IMG/VR virus record: IMGVR_UViG_3300045944_000194
Span: 1-31,199 of that record
Length of the DNA: 31,199 bases
Direction: 5' to 3' (one strand)
From: a virus
Position numbers and translations under genes: made by a program. The notes below the pieces were generated by a model that searched no databases, had not been told where the DNA came from, and saw only the letters and a list, made by a program, of their open reading frames with translations. Positions 1 through 8,553 of this stretch are shown here, one piece after another (the first letter of the stretch is position 1; the number at the start of each line of letters is the position of its first letter).

Positions 1-2
1 AG

Positions 3-1574
3 TTCTGCGAAAAGGAGATGACGCTCACAGACGGCGGCGACGTCCACATGATGGATTCGTTCAAGTTGTGGGCCGAAGATCTCCTGGCTTGGTTCGTGTT
101 CGTCGAACGTGAGGTCTGGGACAACGAACTTGGTCAGTTCGTAACCAAGACGATTAAGAAGCGTTTGCGCGATACGCAGTACCTGATCGTCGCTCGAGGT
201 GGCGCCAAGTCGATGTACGTCACGTTCCTTCAGGCGTACTTCCTCACGGTCGACACTTCGACGACGCATCAGGTTACTGTGGCGCCGACGATGAAGCAGG
301 CGGAGGAGGTCCTGGCTCCGATCAAGACGGCTATCACTCGGTCGTCAGGACCCCTCTTCAAGTTCCTCACCGATGGCTCGATCAACAACACTACCGGTTC
401 CAAGGCCGGACGACAGAAGCTCTGCTCCACCAAGAAGGGCATCGAGAACTTCCTGACGAACTCGTTGCTCGAGATTCGTCCCATGAGCGTCGACAAGCTT
501 CAGGGCTTGCGGACAAAGTACAACTCAGTGGACGAATGGCTCTCCGGCGAGACCAGAGAGAACGTCATCACCGCGTTGATGCAGGGCGCGCGCAAGTTCG
601 AGGAGCCGATCCTCGTCGCCATCTCGTCGGAAGGAACCATCCGAAACGGCGTAGGCGATACCATCAAAATGGAACTGAATCTCATCCTTCGGGGCGAGAT
701 GATCCAACCCAACGTCTCCATCTTCCACTACAAGTTGGACGACGTTAAGGAAGTAGCCAATCCGGCGCTCTGGGTCAAGGCCCAGCCGAACATCGGCATC
801 ACCGTCTCGTACGAAACCTACGCTCAGGACGTAGAACGAGCCGAACAGCTCCCGGCGTCTCGCAACGAGATTCTGGCCAAGCGGTTCGGTATGCCGATGG
901 AGGGCTACACCTACTTCTTCACCTACGAGGAAACTCTACCGACGTTCCACGACTACAAGCCGGGTCGATTCATGGGCCTGCCTTGTTCGTTGGGCATCGA
1001 CCTGTCGCTTGGTGACGACTTCTGTGCCTTTACCTTCCTGTTCCCGCTTCCTCGAGGCGAGTTCGGAGTCAAGACACGCAGCTACATCACACGCAGGACA
1101 CTTGAGATGCTTCCGGGCGCGAAGCGGATGAAGTACGAAGAGTTCATGGCCGAGGGAACCCTCATCATCTTCGAGGGCAACGTTCTCGACGACATGGACG
1201 TCTACGACGACATCTCTGCGCACTGGGAGTTGATGGAGTACGACATCAGAACGGTTGGTTTCGACCCGTACAACGCCAAGGCGTTCATGGAGCGTTACGA
1301 ACGAAACTGGGGCCCCTATGGAATCGAGAAGGTCATCCAAGGTGCCCGTACAGAGTCGGTTCCGCTCGGTGAGCTGAAGATCCTTGCAGGCCTGAGGGCC
1401 TTGAAGTTCGATGAGAAGATCATGAGCTTCACTATGGGTAACGCTGTGACCTGGGAAGACACCAACGGAAACCGCAAGCTCGTCAAGCGTCGTACGGACG
1501 AGAAGATCGACAACGTGTCTGCGTTGATGGACGCATACGTGGGCTACAAGAACCAGATCGACTTCTTTGGCTAG
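3..1574 (+). CDS. terL: Terminase large subunit (5' end outside window)
   Basis: This is the ATPase/nuclease motor that packages DNA into the prohead. Numbering from the ATG at 18, a Walker A-like segment RGGAKS lies at residues 60-65, a Walker B-like YNSVDEW has D172/E173, and the RNase H-like nuclease acidic residues are in GIDLS (D328), GFDPYNA (D416) and KIDNVSALMDA (D498), all in the right order and spacing. The frame is open to the window edge; the AAGGAG before the ATG at 18 directly abuts it, too close for a ribosome site, and the residues upstream (FCEKE) continue the usual TerL N-terminus, so the true start is probably outside the window. The portal gene follows after 12 bases. The gene contains no copy of the ATATT motif that is common further right. 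Function is well supported. Confidence 0.95.
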   Translation, partial: FCEKEMTLTDGGDVHMMDSFKLWAEDLLAWFVFVEREVWDNELGQFVTKTIKKRLRDTQYLIVARGGAKSMYVTFLQAYFLTVDTSTTHQVTVAPTMKQAEEVLAPIKTAITRSSGPLFKFLTDGSINNTTGSKAGRQKLCSTKKGIENFLTNSLLEIRPMSVDKLQGLRTKYNSVDEWLSGETRENVITALMQGARKFEEPILVAISSEGTIRNGVGDTIKMELNLILRGEMIQPNVSIFHYKLDDVKEVANPALWVKAQPNIGITVSYETYAQDVERAEQLPASRNEILAKRFGMPMEGYTYFFTYEETLPTFHDYKPGRFMGLPCSLGIDLSLGDDFCAFTFLFPLPRGEFGVKTRSYITRRTLEMLPGAKRMKYEEFMAEGTLIIFEGNVLDDMDVYDDISAHWELMEYDIRTVGFDPYNAKAFMERYERNWGPYGIEKVIQGARTESVPLGELKILAGLRALKFDEKIMSFTMGNAVTWEDTNGNRKLVKRRTDEKIDNVSALMDAYVGYKNQIDFFG

Positions 1575-1586
1575 GGAGGTGAGACA

Positions 1587-2918
1587 GTGGGTAGAGTTAT
1601 TCGAGCGCTCAAGCACGGCTTCAATGCGTTCGCCTACGAGGACGAACACAAGTTGGGTCCGGAGTACTACGGCGGCATGTCGGGATCTCCTCGGCAGACG
1701 CGGACGAACTACCGGTTCCTCAACGACAAGTCCTTGATCGGGTCCATCTACAACCGCATGGCGCTGGACCTGAGTTCGGTGGAATTCTTCCACTGCAAGC
1801 TCGATGAGAACGACGTCGCGGTTGAGATCATTCGCGACGGACTGCACGATCGCATATCCTTGGACGCCAACATCGACCAGTCGGCGCAGGCCTTCAAGAT
1901 CGACGCGGCCATGACGATGTTCGAGATCGGGCACTGCGCCTTGGTTCCGATCGACACGACGTTGGACCCGAACACCAGCACAAGCTACGATATTCAGTCG
2001 ATGCGAGTCGGCCGAGTGGTCAACTGGCGGGCTCGACGTGTGACTGTTGAGGTCTATGATGACCGTGAGACGGATGGTAAGGGTAATCCGATCAACGGCG
2101 GCATCGTAAAGCAGCTCACCATGCCCAAGGACCAGGTCTGCATCATCGAGAACCCGTTCTACACCGTCATGAACGAGCCGTCTGGAACGCTCCAGCGACT
2201 CCTTCGCAAGCTGTCTCTCCTCGACGGGATGGACGAAGCGGCGGGTGCCGGAAAGCTGGATCTCATATTTCAGCTGCCCTACACCGTCCGCAGCGAGACG
2301 CGAAAGAAGCAGGCCGAGGAACGTAGAGCGGATCTTCGATCGCAGATGCGAGAGGACGAACTGGGCATCGGCTACATCGACGTGTCGGAGAAGGTTATTC
2401 AGCTGAACCGACCGATCGACAACAAGCTGCTGACTCAGATCGAGTTCTTGACTGCTCAGCTGTACACCAACCTGAGCCTGACGCCGGAGATCTTGAACAA
2501 TACGGCGAGCAAGGAAGTGATCGACCGTTACTACGACCGTACGATCGAGCCGATCGCCGAAGCCATGCGTCTTGAGATGAAGCGGAAGTTCCTGACCAAG
2601 ACCGCACGGACTCAGCGCCACTCGATCGAGATCTACCGCGACCCGCTCAAGCTTATTCCGGTGAGCGAGTTGCCGGAGGTTGCGGACAAGCTTATTCGCA
2701 ACGCGGTCGTCACGGCCAACGAGTTCCGTCCGAAGATTGGCTTCCGCCCGTCCAAGGACCCGAACGCGAACAAGCTGCAGAACCCGAACATGCCGATCGA
2801 CGACCAGCTTGCCGGAGCTCCCAAGGCGCTTCCGGCGAGTGAGAAGTTGAAGGCTACGCCGCTGCGCAAGAAGGAGGTGGAAAACCCAAATGACCGTGGA
2901 CTACGTAGGATTGTATAG
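1587..2918 (+). CDS. Portal protein
   Basis: This 443-residue protein is most likely the dodecameric portal through which DNA enters and leaves the capsid. It lies directly after the terminase and before the head-maturation genes, has the usual portal length, and shows a mixed alpha/beta N-terminal wing followed by an amphipathic stem/crown-like section around residues 230-340 (the segment with EFLTAQLYTNLSLTPEILN). The GTG start at 1587 has a GGAGG ribosome site at 1575-1579. Its 3' end overlaps the next gene by 29 bases, suggesting coupled translation. The assignment rests on position, length and overall similarity to HK97/SPP1-type portals seen by eye; no single catalytic motif exists for this family. 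Confidence 0.85.
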   Translation: MGRVIRALKHGFNAFAYEDEHKLGPEYYGGMSGSPRQTRTNYRFLNDKSLIGSIYNRMALDLSSVEFFHCKLDENDVAVEIIRDGLHDRISLDANIDQSAQAFKIDAAMTMFEIGHCALVPIDTTLDPNTSTSYDIQSMRVGRVVNWRARRVTVEVYDDRETDGKGNPINGGIVKQLTMPKDQVCIIENPFYTVMNEPSGTLQRLLRKLSLLDGMDEAAGAGKLDLIFQLPYTVRSETRKKQAEERRADLRSQMREDELGIGYIDVSEKVIQLNRPIDNKLLTQIEFLTAQLYTNLSLTPEILNNTASKEVIDRYYDRTIEPIAEAMRLEMKRKFLTKTARTQRHSIEIYRDPLKLIPVSELPEVADKLIRNAVVTANEFRPKIGFRPSKDPNANKLQNPNMPIDDQLAGAPKALPASEKLKATPLRKKEVENPNDRGLRRIV

Positions 2919-4443
2919 CGCCGGCGAATCGGTCGACGATATTCTTCACTACGGCGTACGAGGCATGAAGTGGGGTGTCCGAAAGGATGGCCCTGGTTCC
3001 AAGCTACGTGCGCATCGCGACAAGGTCGACAAGAAGCACCTCGCCAACGAGAAGCTTCCGACAAACAAGAAGCCTCTCCAGAAGGCGCTTGTTACCGACT
3101 ACACCCTTTCGCCATATCGTTCGGTGGGTCGTCTTCGTCGTAAGCAGGAGCGCTCGGTCTTGAGCCCGCTCAAGGGTATCAAGTTCGAAGACCTGACAGG
3201 CAAGCAGCAGTCGAAGCTCTACAAGTCCCTCGCGCGCGACCGCGAGCGCATCATGCGAAAGAAGCTCGGCACAGACAACGCCAAGCCGGTAAAGGACTAT
3301 CTGAAGGAGATCAAGGGCAATCCGAAGCTCCGCGATCAGATGGTTCGCAACCACGCTTCGCTGTTCAAGTTTGCAAAGCGCGACGCTCAGCACGGCGAGA
3401 CTCGTGGCAAGTACCTGCTTTCGCAGACTAACTGGCCGCGTCTTCTTCCGATCGGCGGAGCTTGGGGCTTCAAAACCAACCTTGCAATGAACACTCTCGG
3501 CGTCAGCGCGGTTGGTCTACTCGTTGGTTCCAAGAGCGCTCGTCACAGTGACGATATTTCACCCCAGGACTACATCGGCACCCCTCCCGAGGGCTACGAG
3601 ATTATCCACTACGGGGTAAAAGGAATGAAGTGGGGCGTTCGGCGGGATCGCGATGGCGGTCCTCGTCCCACTAGAGCGCGACGCAAGGAAGACGCCGAAA
3701 ACGAGAACGCCAAGAAGATGGATCAACTCATCCGAGGGCGTAACGAAGTTCACTTGGGTAAGTCTGACCTCGTCAGCACCAAGGGTAACAAGCAGATGTC
3801 CACGAAGGAAGCTCTCGAGGCCTACGACAAGGACATCAACAAGCTTGCAAAGAAGTCTCCGGCAGCCAAGAAGGTGTTGGACGACGCCAAGCGCGCGGCC
3901 AAGGAAGACGGGACGCTCACTCCGTCGAGTGACACCCAGAAGTACAACGCGATTCGTCGACAGGCGATGGAACAGGGCGTTGGCAGCTTGAACAACGAGC
4001 AGCTGAAGTTCCTGAACACTCGAGCCGAAGCCCTCACCAAGGCCAAGACTCAGTTCGCGGACAAGCAGTCGTGGCTGTCCAAGTCGTTGGAGGCGGCAAC
4101 CAACCGCGCCCTCAACGAGGCGCTCAACATCGGTCTTCGCGAGGTCAATGCGGCCATCGAGAAGTCCAAGGAGCCGAAGGCCAAGCCCTCGCTTACCGTC
4201 AACATCGGTCGGCGAGACAAGGGCGATAAGAGCTTCGACTATTCCGACTACGTCGGCAATCGCAAGGCCAAGCCATACAGCAAGACGTTCCCGTCGGCGC
4301 CTAAGCGGACCTACACTCCGTCGACAACGCCGGCTTGGGGCAGCATGGTGAGCCCTGGGTTTGGTTCCCAGCCGCTCAAGGCTCTACCGAGTCCCGTCTT
4401 GCGGACTCGTCGCAACGCCGACGGATCCTACGAGGTCATCTGA
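2890..4443 (+). CDS. Head-region protein with duplicated HYGV[KR]GMKWGVR motif
   Basis: This 517-residue, strongly basic protein sits between portal and protease/capsid. It carries two nearly identical short motifs, H-Y-G-V-R-G-M-K-W-G-V-R-K-D at residues 20-33 and H-Y-G-V-K-G-M-K-W-G-V-R-R-D at residues 240-253. This motif recurs in phage proteins encoded beside portals, and its function is not established to my knowledge. Each copy is followed by a Lys/Arg-rich, largely helical region, so the protein looks like two concatenated modules. The first module ends in a short hydrophobic stretch (about residues 203-215). The start at 2890 has an AAGGAGG site at 2871-2877 inside the portal gene. 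It could be a minor head protein, scaffold-like component or internal capsid protein; I cannot choose among these. Confidence 0.75.
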   Translation: MTVDYVGLYSAGESVDDILHYGVRGMKWGVRKDGPGSKLRAHRDKVDKKHLANEKLPTNKKPLQKALVTDYTLSPYRSVGRLRRKQERSVLSPLKGIKFEDLTGKQQSKLYKSLARDRERIMRKKLGTDNAKPVKDYLKEIKGNPKLRDQMVRNHASLFKFAKRDAQHGETRGKYLLSQTNWPRLLPIGGAWGFKTNLAMNTLGVSAVGLLVGSKSARHSDDISPQDYIGTPPEGYEIIHYGVKGMKWGVRRDRDGGPRPTRARRKEDAENENAKKMDQLIRGRNEVHLGKSDLVSTKGNKQMSTKEALEAYDKDINKLAKKSPAAKKVLDDAKRAAKEDGTLTPSSDTQKYNAIRRQAMEQGVGSLNNEQLKFLNTRAEALTKAKTQFADKQSWLSKSLEAATNRALNEALNIGLREVNAAIEKSKEPKAKPSLTVNIGRRDKGDKSFDYSDYVGNRKAKPYSKTFPSAPKRTYTPSTTPAWGSMVSPGFGSQPLKALPSPVLRTRRNADGSYEVI

Positions 4444-4500
4444 CTTGGGGTTAGTCATCGAGACAACATCCCGTCTACGAAGTAGCGAGGAAACTTCAAA

Positions 4501-6495
4501 ATGAAAGCAAAGACTCCCAACTTCTCGGGGTACGTCACCAAGGCGAACCTCAAGTGTGAAGACGACCGAGTCATCCTGCCCAACGCGTTCAAGCACCAGG
4601 ACGGCGGGCGCGTTCCGCTCGTCTTCCAGCACCAGCACAACGACGTCGGTCAGGTCCTGGGTCACGTCATCCTGACCAACAAGGCCGACGGCGTCTGGGG
4701 CGACGCGTTCATCAACGAGGGCACCCCTCAGGGCAAGAACGCTCTGGCTCTGGTCAAGCACGGCGACATCGACAAGTTCTCCATCTGGGCGAAGAACCTT
4801 ACCCAGCGCGGCAACGTCGTGTCGCACGGCGACATCAAGGAGGTCTCCCTGGTGCTCGCCGGGGCGAACCCCGGAGCTCTCATCTCCGAACTCGCGCTGG
4901 CCCACTCGGGCTTCGACGAGGACGAGAACCTGGTCGTGGTCGGCAACGAGATCGTTCACGCCGACGACGATGACGACGATGACGACGCCGGGGACACGGG
5001 TGTCACCATCGGAGAGGTCCTCAACACGCTCGACGAGGACCAGACGGCAGCAGTCAACCAGCTCATCGAAGAGGTTGTTACCGAAGCCGTTGCTGCGGCG
5101 GAGGCCCAGGCCGCTGTCCAGCACAGCGCTCTCATGGAACTTTTGGAGGATAACCAGATGTCTCGCAACGTCTTCGACAACTCGTCGACTGCGACGCCGG
5201 AGAAGGCCCAGCTCAAGCACGCCGACCAGCAGGCCTTCCTCAAGGCTGCTCTCGACGGCAAGGTCGACTCGCTGAAGGACTTCGTCGCGGCCCAGGGCAA
5301 CGAGCTCATGCACGCCGGCGACTACGGTGTCGACAACATCGAGATCCTGTTCCCGGACGCCCAGGCCCTGATGCGTACGCCCACCTGGGTCGACCGCCGT
5401 CAGGAGTGGGTCAAGACCTTCATCAACGGTACCAGCAAGTCGCCCTTCTCCCGCATCAAGACCATGTTCGCCGATATTACTGCGGACGAGGCTCGTGCTC
5501 GGGGTTACATCAAGGGCAACCAGAAGGTCGAAGAGGTCTTCCCGGTGTTCAAGCGCACCACCGGTCCGGCCATGATCTACAAGAAGCAGAAGCTCGACCG
5601 GCAGGACATCATCGACGTCACCGACTTCGACATCGTCGCCTGGATGAAGGGCGAGATGCGGATGAAGCTCGACGAGGAGCTCGCGCGCGCGGGTCTGTTC
5701 GGCGACGGTCGTCCGGTCATGGTCGGCGGCGAGATGAACCCCGACAAGGTCCAGGAGCCGACCGGCAACTCCGGCGACGGTATCCGTTCGGTCCTCAACG
5801 ACAACGACCTCTACACCATCGACATCGGTGTGGGTCTGCCGGCGAACCCGACCGACGACGACTGGCACGCGCTGATCGACGTCGCGACGACTTCGCGCGA
5901 GGAGTACCTCGGATCGGGCAACATCACCGCCTTCATGTCCTTCAAGACGGTGGCCGGTCTGCTCACGGTCCGCGACCAGTTCGGACGTCGGGTCTACCGC
6001 AACATGTCCGAGCTCGCTGCGGACATGGACTTCAACCAGATCGTCCGTGTGCCGTCCTCGCTGTTCCCGGAGGACGTTCTCATCGTGGCGCTCGACCTCG
6101 CCGACTACAACTTCGGCACGAACGCCGGTGGTCAGGTCTCGCTGTTCGACGACTTCGACATCGACTTCAACCAGTACAAGTACCTGATGGAGACCTACCT
6201 GTCCGGCGCTCTGACGCTGCCGTACAGCGCCATGGTCTTCCGTCGCGAGACTACGGGCGAGGGTGGCACCGACCAGGTGACCGCCACCGCTCCGACCTTC
6301 GTCGACGGCACCGACGGCACCGGCACGATCGAGATCCCGGTCGAGCAGGGTATCTCCTACAAGATCGGCGCGATTGCTCAGCCGGAGGGCACCACCATCA
6401 CGATCAACAAGCCCACCACTGTCAAGGCCGTTGCCAACCCCGGCTACACCCTGTCGGGTACGGCTAGCTGGACCTTCACGCCGACTGGCGGCTGA
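4501..6495 (+). CDS. Prohead protease - major capsid protein fusion
   Basis: One 664-residue ORF joins a capsid maturation protease to the HK97-fold major capsid protein. The protease part (about residues 1-150) shows the S78-type signature: His residues in VFQHQHND (44, 46) and the serine in DIKEVSLV (S116). A run of eight Asp (155-162) leads to a helical, scaffold-like linker (about 165-218). The capsid part begins near M220; residues such as KRTTGPAMIYKKQKL and the following acidic spine-like helix are typical of HK97-type shells. The last ~70 residues form a separate beta-rich domain resembling the C-terminus of the major tail protein. Codon use is distinctly more GC-rich than in neighbours, as expected for an abundant protein, and there is only one ATATT. 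An internal start at 5158 should give capsid protein alone. Confidence 0.88.
   Translation: MKAKTPNFSGYVTKANLKCEDDRVILPNAFKHQDGGRVPLVFQHQHNDVGQVLGHVILTNKADGVWGDAFINEGTPQGKNALALVKHGDIDKFSIWAKNLTQRGNVVSHGDIKEVSLVLAGANPGALISELALAHSGFDEDENLVVVGNEIVHADDDDDDDDAGDTGVTIGEVLNTLDEDQTAAVNQLIEEVVTEAVAAAEAQAAVQHSALMELLEDNQMSRNVFDNSSTATPEKAQLKHADQQAFLKAALDGKVDSLKDFVAAQGNELMHAGDYGVDNIEILFPDAQALMRTPTWVDRRQEWVKTFINGTSKSPFSRIKTMFADITADEARARGYIKGNQKVEEVFPVFKRTTGPAMIYKKQKLDRQDIIDVTDFDIVAWMKGEMRMKLDEELARAGLFGDGRPVMVGGEMNPDKVQEPTGNSGDGIRSVLNDNDLYTIDIGVGLPANPTDDDWHALIDVATTSREEYLGSGNITAFMSFKTVAGLLTVRDQFGRRVYRNMSELAADMDFNQIVRVPSSLFPEDVLIVALDLADYNFGTNAGGQVSLFDDFDIDFNQYKYLMETYLSGALTLPYSAMVFRRETTGEGGTDQVTATAPTFVDGTDGTGTIEIPVEQGISYKIGAIAQPEGTTITINKPTTVKAVANPGYTLSGTASWTFTPTGG
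5145..5160 (+). promoter_or_regulatory. Internal ribosome binding site for free capsid protein
   Basis: GGAGGA at 5145-5150 followed by ATG at 5158-5160, lying in frame within the protease-capsid ORF at the junction of the linker and the capsid domain. The codons used here (TTG GAG GAT) depart from the GC-rich choices of this gene, consistent with selection for a Shine-Dalgarno sequence. Confidence 0.6.
5158..6495 (+). CDS. Major capsid protein from internal start (in frame)
   Basis: Inside the fusion ORF, an ATG at 5158 is preceded by GGAGGA at 5145-5150 with 7 bases between, one of the best ribosome sites in the window. Translation from here gives a 445-residue protein starting MSRNVFDNSS, a normal length for an HK97-type major capsid protein plus a small C-terminal domain. 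Known HK97-type heads need many more capsid subunits than proteases, and an internal start would provide that ratio without a separate gene. I infer this product; the sequence shows the site but not its use. The alternative is that the fusion is the only product and is cut by its own protease. Confidence 0.6.
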   Translation: MSRNVFDNSSTATPEKAQLKHADQQAFLKAALDGKVDSLKDFVAAQGNELMHAGDYGVDNIEILFPDAQALMRTPTWVDRRQEWVKTFINGTSKSPFSRIKTMFADITADEARARGYIKGNQKVEEVFPVFKRTTGPAMIYKKQKLDRQDIIDVTDFDIVAWMKGEMRMKLDEELARAGLFGDGRPVMVGGEMNPDKVQEPTGNSGDGIRSVLNDNDLYTIDIGVGLPANPTDDDWHALIDVATTSREEYLGSGNITAFMSFKTVAGLLTVRDQFGRRVYRNMSELAADMDFNQIVRVPSSLFPEDVLIVALDLADYNFGTNAGGQVSLFDDFDIDFNQYKYLMETYLSGALTLPYSAMVFRRETTGEGGTDQVTATAPTFVDGTDGTGTIEIPVEQGISYKIGAIAQPEGTTITINKPTTVKAVANPGYTLSGTASWTFTPTGG

Positions 6496-6503
6496 TATTT
6501 CCC

Positions 6504-6824
6504 ATGAAGTACTCGGGGAAAGTCGGCTTCGCGACACAAGTCGAGACTTCTCCCGGAGTCTGGGACGACACGATCGTCGAAAAGGACTACATCGGCGACG
6601 TCGTCCAGAGGACGGAGAGGCTGGACAACGCGGAATCTATCACACCTAGATACCGCACCACGACCAGCTTCTCCGTCCTCGCAGACGCTGTTCTAAACGA
6701 ACGGCGCTCCGATATTCGATACATCAGATACAAGGGGGTGGCTTGGGCAGTGTCTTCGGTCATTCTCAAGTACCCCCGCATGGAGATGTACATCGATGAG
6801 GAGTACAATGGGCCAACGGCTTGA
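6504..6824 (+). CDS. Probable head-tail connector protein
   Basis: This 106-residue protein follows the capsid gene by 8 bases and precedes a tail-terminator-like gene, the usual place of a head-tail connector or stopper. Its sequence is beta-rich (alternating hydrophobic residues in FSVLADAVL, RYIRYKGVAWAVSSVIL) like small head-closure proteins. No diagnostic motif is visible. The 5' side has only a weak ribosome site (GGCGG within the end of the capsid gene) and an ATATT motif in the 8-base spacer region. It overlaps the next gene by 17 bases. Confidence 0.6.
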   Translation: MKYSGKVGFATQVETSPGVWDDTIVEKDYIGDVVQRTERLDNAESITPRYRTTTSFSVLADAVLNERRSDIRYIRYKGVAWAVSSVILKYPRMEMYIDEEYNGPTA

Positions 6825-7113
6825 GTTGCACGCAATTCTTAAGGGTATTCCCGAGGTCGAGGATGCATATTTCCAGCCGAAGCAGAATACTCAACTGACC
6901 TACCCGTGCATCACGTATCAGCTCTCCGATCACTACGTGGAGCACGCGAACAACGCGAACTACTGGCGGAAGAACCGATATTCCGTCACGGTCATCGACC
7001 GAAACCCCGACAGTTCGATCGTCGAGGCGGTGGCGGATCTCCCGTACACGGAGTTCGATCGTTTCTTCGTGACGGAGGGGCTGAACCACACGGTTTTCCA
7101 GACGTTCTTCTAG
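6808..7113 (+). CDS. Probable tail terminator / tail completion protein
   Basis: This 101-residue protein lies directly upstream of the major tail protein, the common site of the tail terminator that caps the tail tube before joining it to the head. The start at ATG 6808 is chosen over ATG 6796 because GAGGAG (6798-6803) lies just before it. The sequence (an N-terminal helix, then PCITYQL, a central YSVTVID strand and a helix around VEAVADLP) fits the alpha/beta layout of tail-completion proteins, but this is a structural impression and position is the main evidence. Confidence 0.6.
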   Translation: MGQRLELHAILKGIPEVEDAYFQPKQNTQLTYPCITYQLSDHYVEHANNANYWRKNRYSVTVIDRNPDSSIVEAVADLPYTEFDRFFVTEGLNHTVFQTFF

Positions 7114-7129
7114 GAAGGAACATATCTCA

Positions 7130-8017
7130 ATGTCCAAGTTGGTCTGGGACAAGATCGAGGAGCGGTTCTTCGAGACCGGCACCGATCGAGGTGTCCTCTA
7201 CATGCAGGAGAACGGTAACTACAACAACGGCGTGGCCTGGAACGGCCTGACCGGCGTTACCGAGTCTCCTTCGGGCGCAGAGCCCAGCAAGCAGTACGCG
7301 GACAACATCGCCTACGTCACCCTGATGTCGGCCGAAGAGTTCGCGGGCACGATCGAGGCGTTCACCTGCCCCGACGAGTTCTTCCAGTTCGACGGCATCG
7401 TCACCACGCCGTCGGGCATGAAGATCGGTCAGCAGAAGCGTCCGGACTTCGGCTTCGCCTACCGCACCAAGAAGGGTTCGGCGGCGGACGAGGACCTGGG
7501 CTACAAGCTGCACCTCGTCTACGGCGCCAAGGCTTCGCCGTCGGAGAAGGCCTACAAGACGGTCAACGACTCTCCCGAGCCGCTTACCTTCAGCTGGGCT
7601 TTCACCACCACTCCGGTCAACGTCACCGGCTTCCGCCCGACCTCGATCGTCACGATCGACTCGACGGACCCGCGCGTCTCCGCGAGTGCACTGCAGAACC
7701 TCGAGGACATCCTCTACGGCACCGACGACGGTGGAGGCGGCGGCAACGACCCGCGTCTTCCGCTTCCCGACGAGGTCAACACCATCCTCGAGGCCGGCAT
7801 TCAGCTGGTCACGCCGACTGCTCCGTCCTACAACGCGGCGACCGACACCATCACCATCCCGGCTACCACCGGTGTCGTCTACAGCATCAACGGCGACGAC
7901 AAGGACCCGAACGAGGCCGTCGTCATCACCGAGGACACGGTTGTCCGTGCCCGTCCGGCTGCCGGCTACAGCTTCACCGGCACCTACGTCAACCAGTGGT
8001 ACATCGCATTCACCTAA
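7130..8017 (+). CDS. Major tail protein
   Basis: This 295-residue protein is the likely tail tube subunit. It follows the terminator-like gene, has very GC-rich optimised codons and no ATATT motif, both signs of very high expression, and has the expected length. It ends in a ~70-residue beta domain after a Gly-rich linker (DDGGGGGNDP, about residues 200-209); that domain resembles the C-terminus of the capsid protein. The segment from VWDKIEERFFETGTDRGVLY onward is clearly related to the protein at 8554-9357, so the phage has two tail-tube-like paralogs. Given its codon bias, this copy is the better candidate for the main tube subunit. Confidence 0.85.
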   Translation: MSKLVWDKIEERFFETGTDRGVLYMQENGNYNNGVAWNGLTGVTESPSGAEPSKQYADNIAYVTLMSAEEFAGTIEAFTCPDEFFQFDGIVTTPSGMKIGQQKRPDFGFAYRTKKGSAADEDLGYKLHLVYGAKASPSEKAYKTVNDSPEPLTFSWAFTTTPVNVTGFRPTSIVTIDSTDPRVSASALQNLEDILYGTDDGGGGGNDPRLPLPDEVNTILEAGIQLVTPTAPSYNAATDTITIPATTGVVYSINGDDKDPNEAVVITEDTVVRARPAAGYSFTGTYVNQWYIAFT

Positions 8018-8034
8018 GAAAGTAGGCGAAGAGA

Positions 8035-8541
8035 GTGCTCGAGCTGAAGGTTCTCACAGAGGACAAGATCGTGACATGCAGGTTCGAGCACTCTCTTCTG
8101 TCTCTGTCAAAATGGGAAGCGATTCACAAGAAGCCCTTCCTCAACGAGCGTGCAAAGACTCCATCGGAGATGATCTCCTACTACGAGTGCATGCTCGTCG
8201 CCCCGGCGAACCGAGATCTCGTGGTAATGCTCACGCCCGAGCAGATGGACGAGATGGGTAAGTACATCAACGACTCTCGAACTGCTTCTTCCGTCCCGGA
8301 CCTCGACACACCTCAGCGCGGTCCCAGGGAGACAGTGACGAGCGAGCTGATCTACTACTGGATGGTAGGTCTGCAGATCCCCTTCGAGGCCGAGAAGTGG
8401 CATATTTCTCGGCTTCTCATGCTCATTCGCATCACCAACTTCAAGCAGCAGCCCGCCGAGAAGCAGGACAAGCAGAAGCTCTGGGCTCGCTACCGTGAGA
8501 TGAACGAGCGGAACAAGGAGAAGTACAACACCAGTGGATGA
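8035..8541 (+). CDS. Probable tail assembly chaperone
   Basis: This 168-residue protein begins at GTG 8035 after an AGGCGAAGAG region. It sits between the major tail protein and its paralog and upstream of the tape measure, where siphoviruses encode the chaperone that wraps the tape measure protein. It is mainly helical, with a C-terminal segment (YWMVGLQIPFEAEKWHISRL) typical of proteins in this slot, and a charged tail (EMNERNKEKYNTSG). I saw no slippery sequence or downstream open frame that would give the classical -1 frameshifted longer form, so either this phage lacks it or the protein has another role. Confidence 0.55.
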   Translation: MLELKVLTEDKIVTCRFEHSLLSLSKWEAIHKKPFLNERAKTPSEMISYYECMLVAPANRDLVVMLTPEQMDEMGKYINDSRTASSVPDLDTPQRGPRETVTSELIYYWMVGLQIPFEAEKWHISRLLMLIRITNFKQQPAEKQDKQKLWARYREMNERNKEKYNTSG

Positions 8542-8553
8542 GAGGAGGGATAG

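Noticed and set aside
936-2621. Long antisense ORF (561 codons) over terminase and portal
   Set aside because: It is the reverse shadow of two clear genes in GC-rich codon use, spans their junction, and has no protein-like features or ribosome site.
4963-4986. Short tandem repeat of GAC/GAT codons as a mobile or unstable element
   Set aside because: It simply encodes eight Asp residues in the linker after the protease domain; mixed codons argue against simple repeat expansion.
4384-6537. Very long antisense ORF (717 codons) over the capsid gene
   Set aside because: The protease and capsid motifs on the + strand are decisive; the antisense product is a Val/Asp/Leu/Arg-rich shadow caused by strong codon bias.
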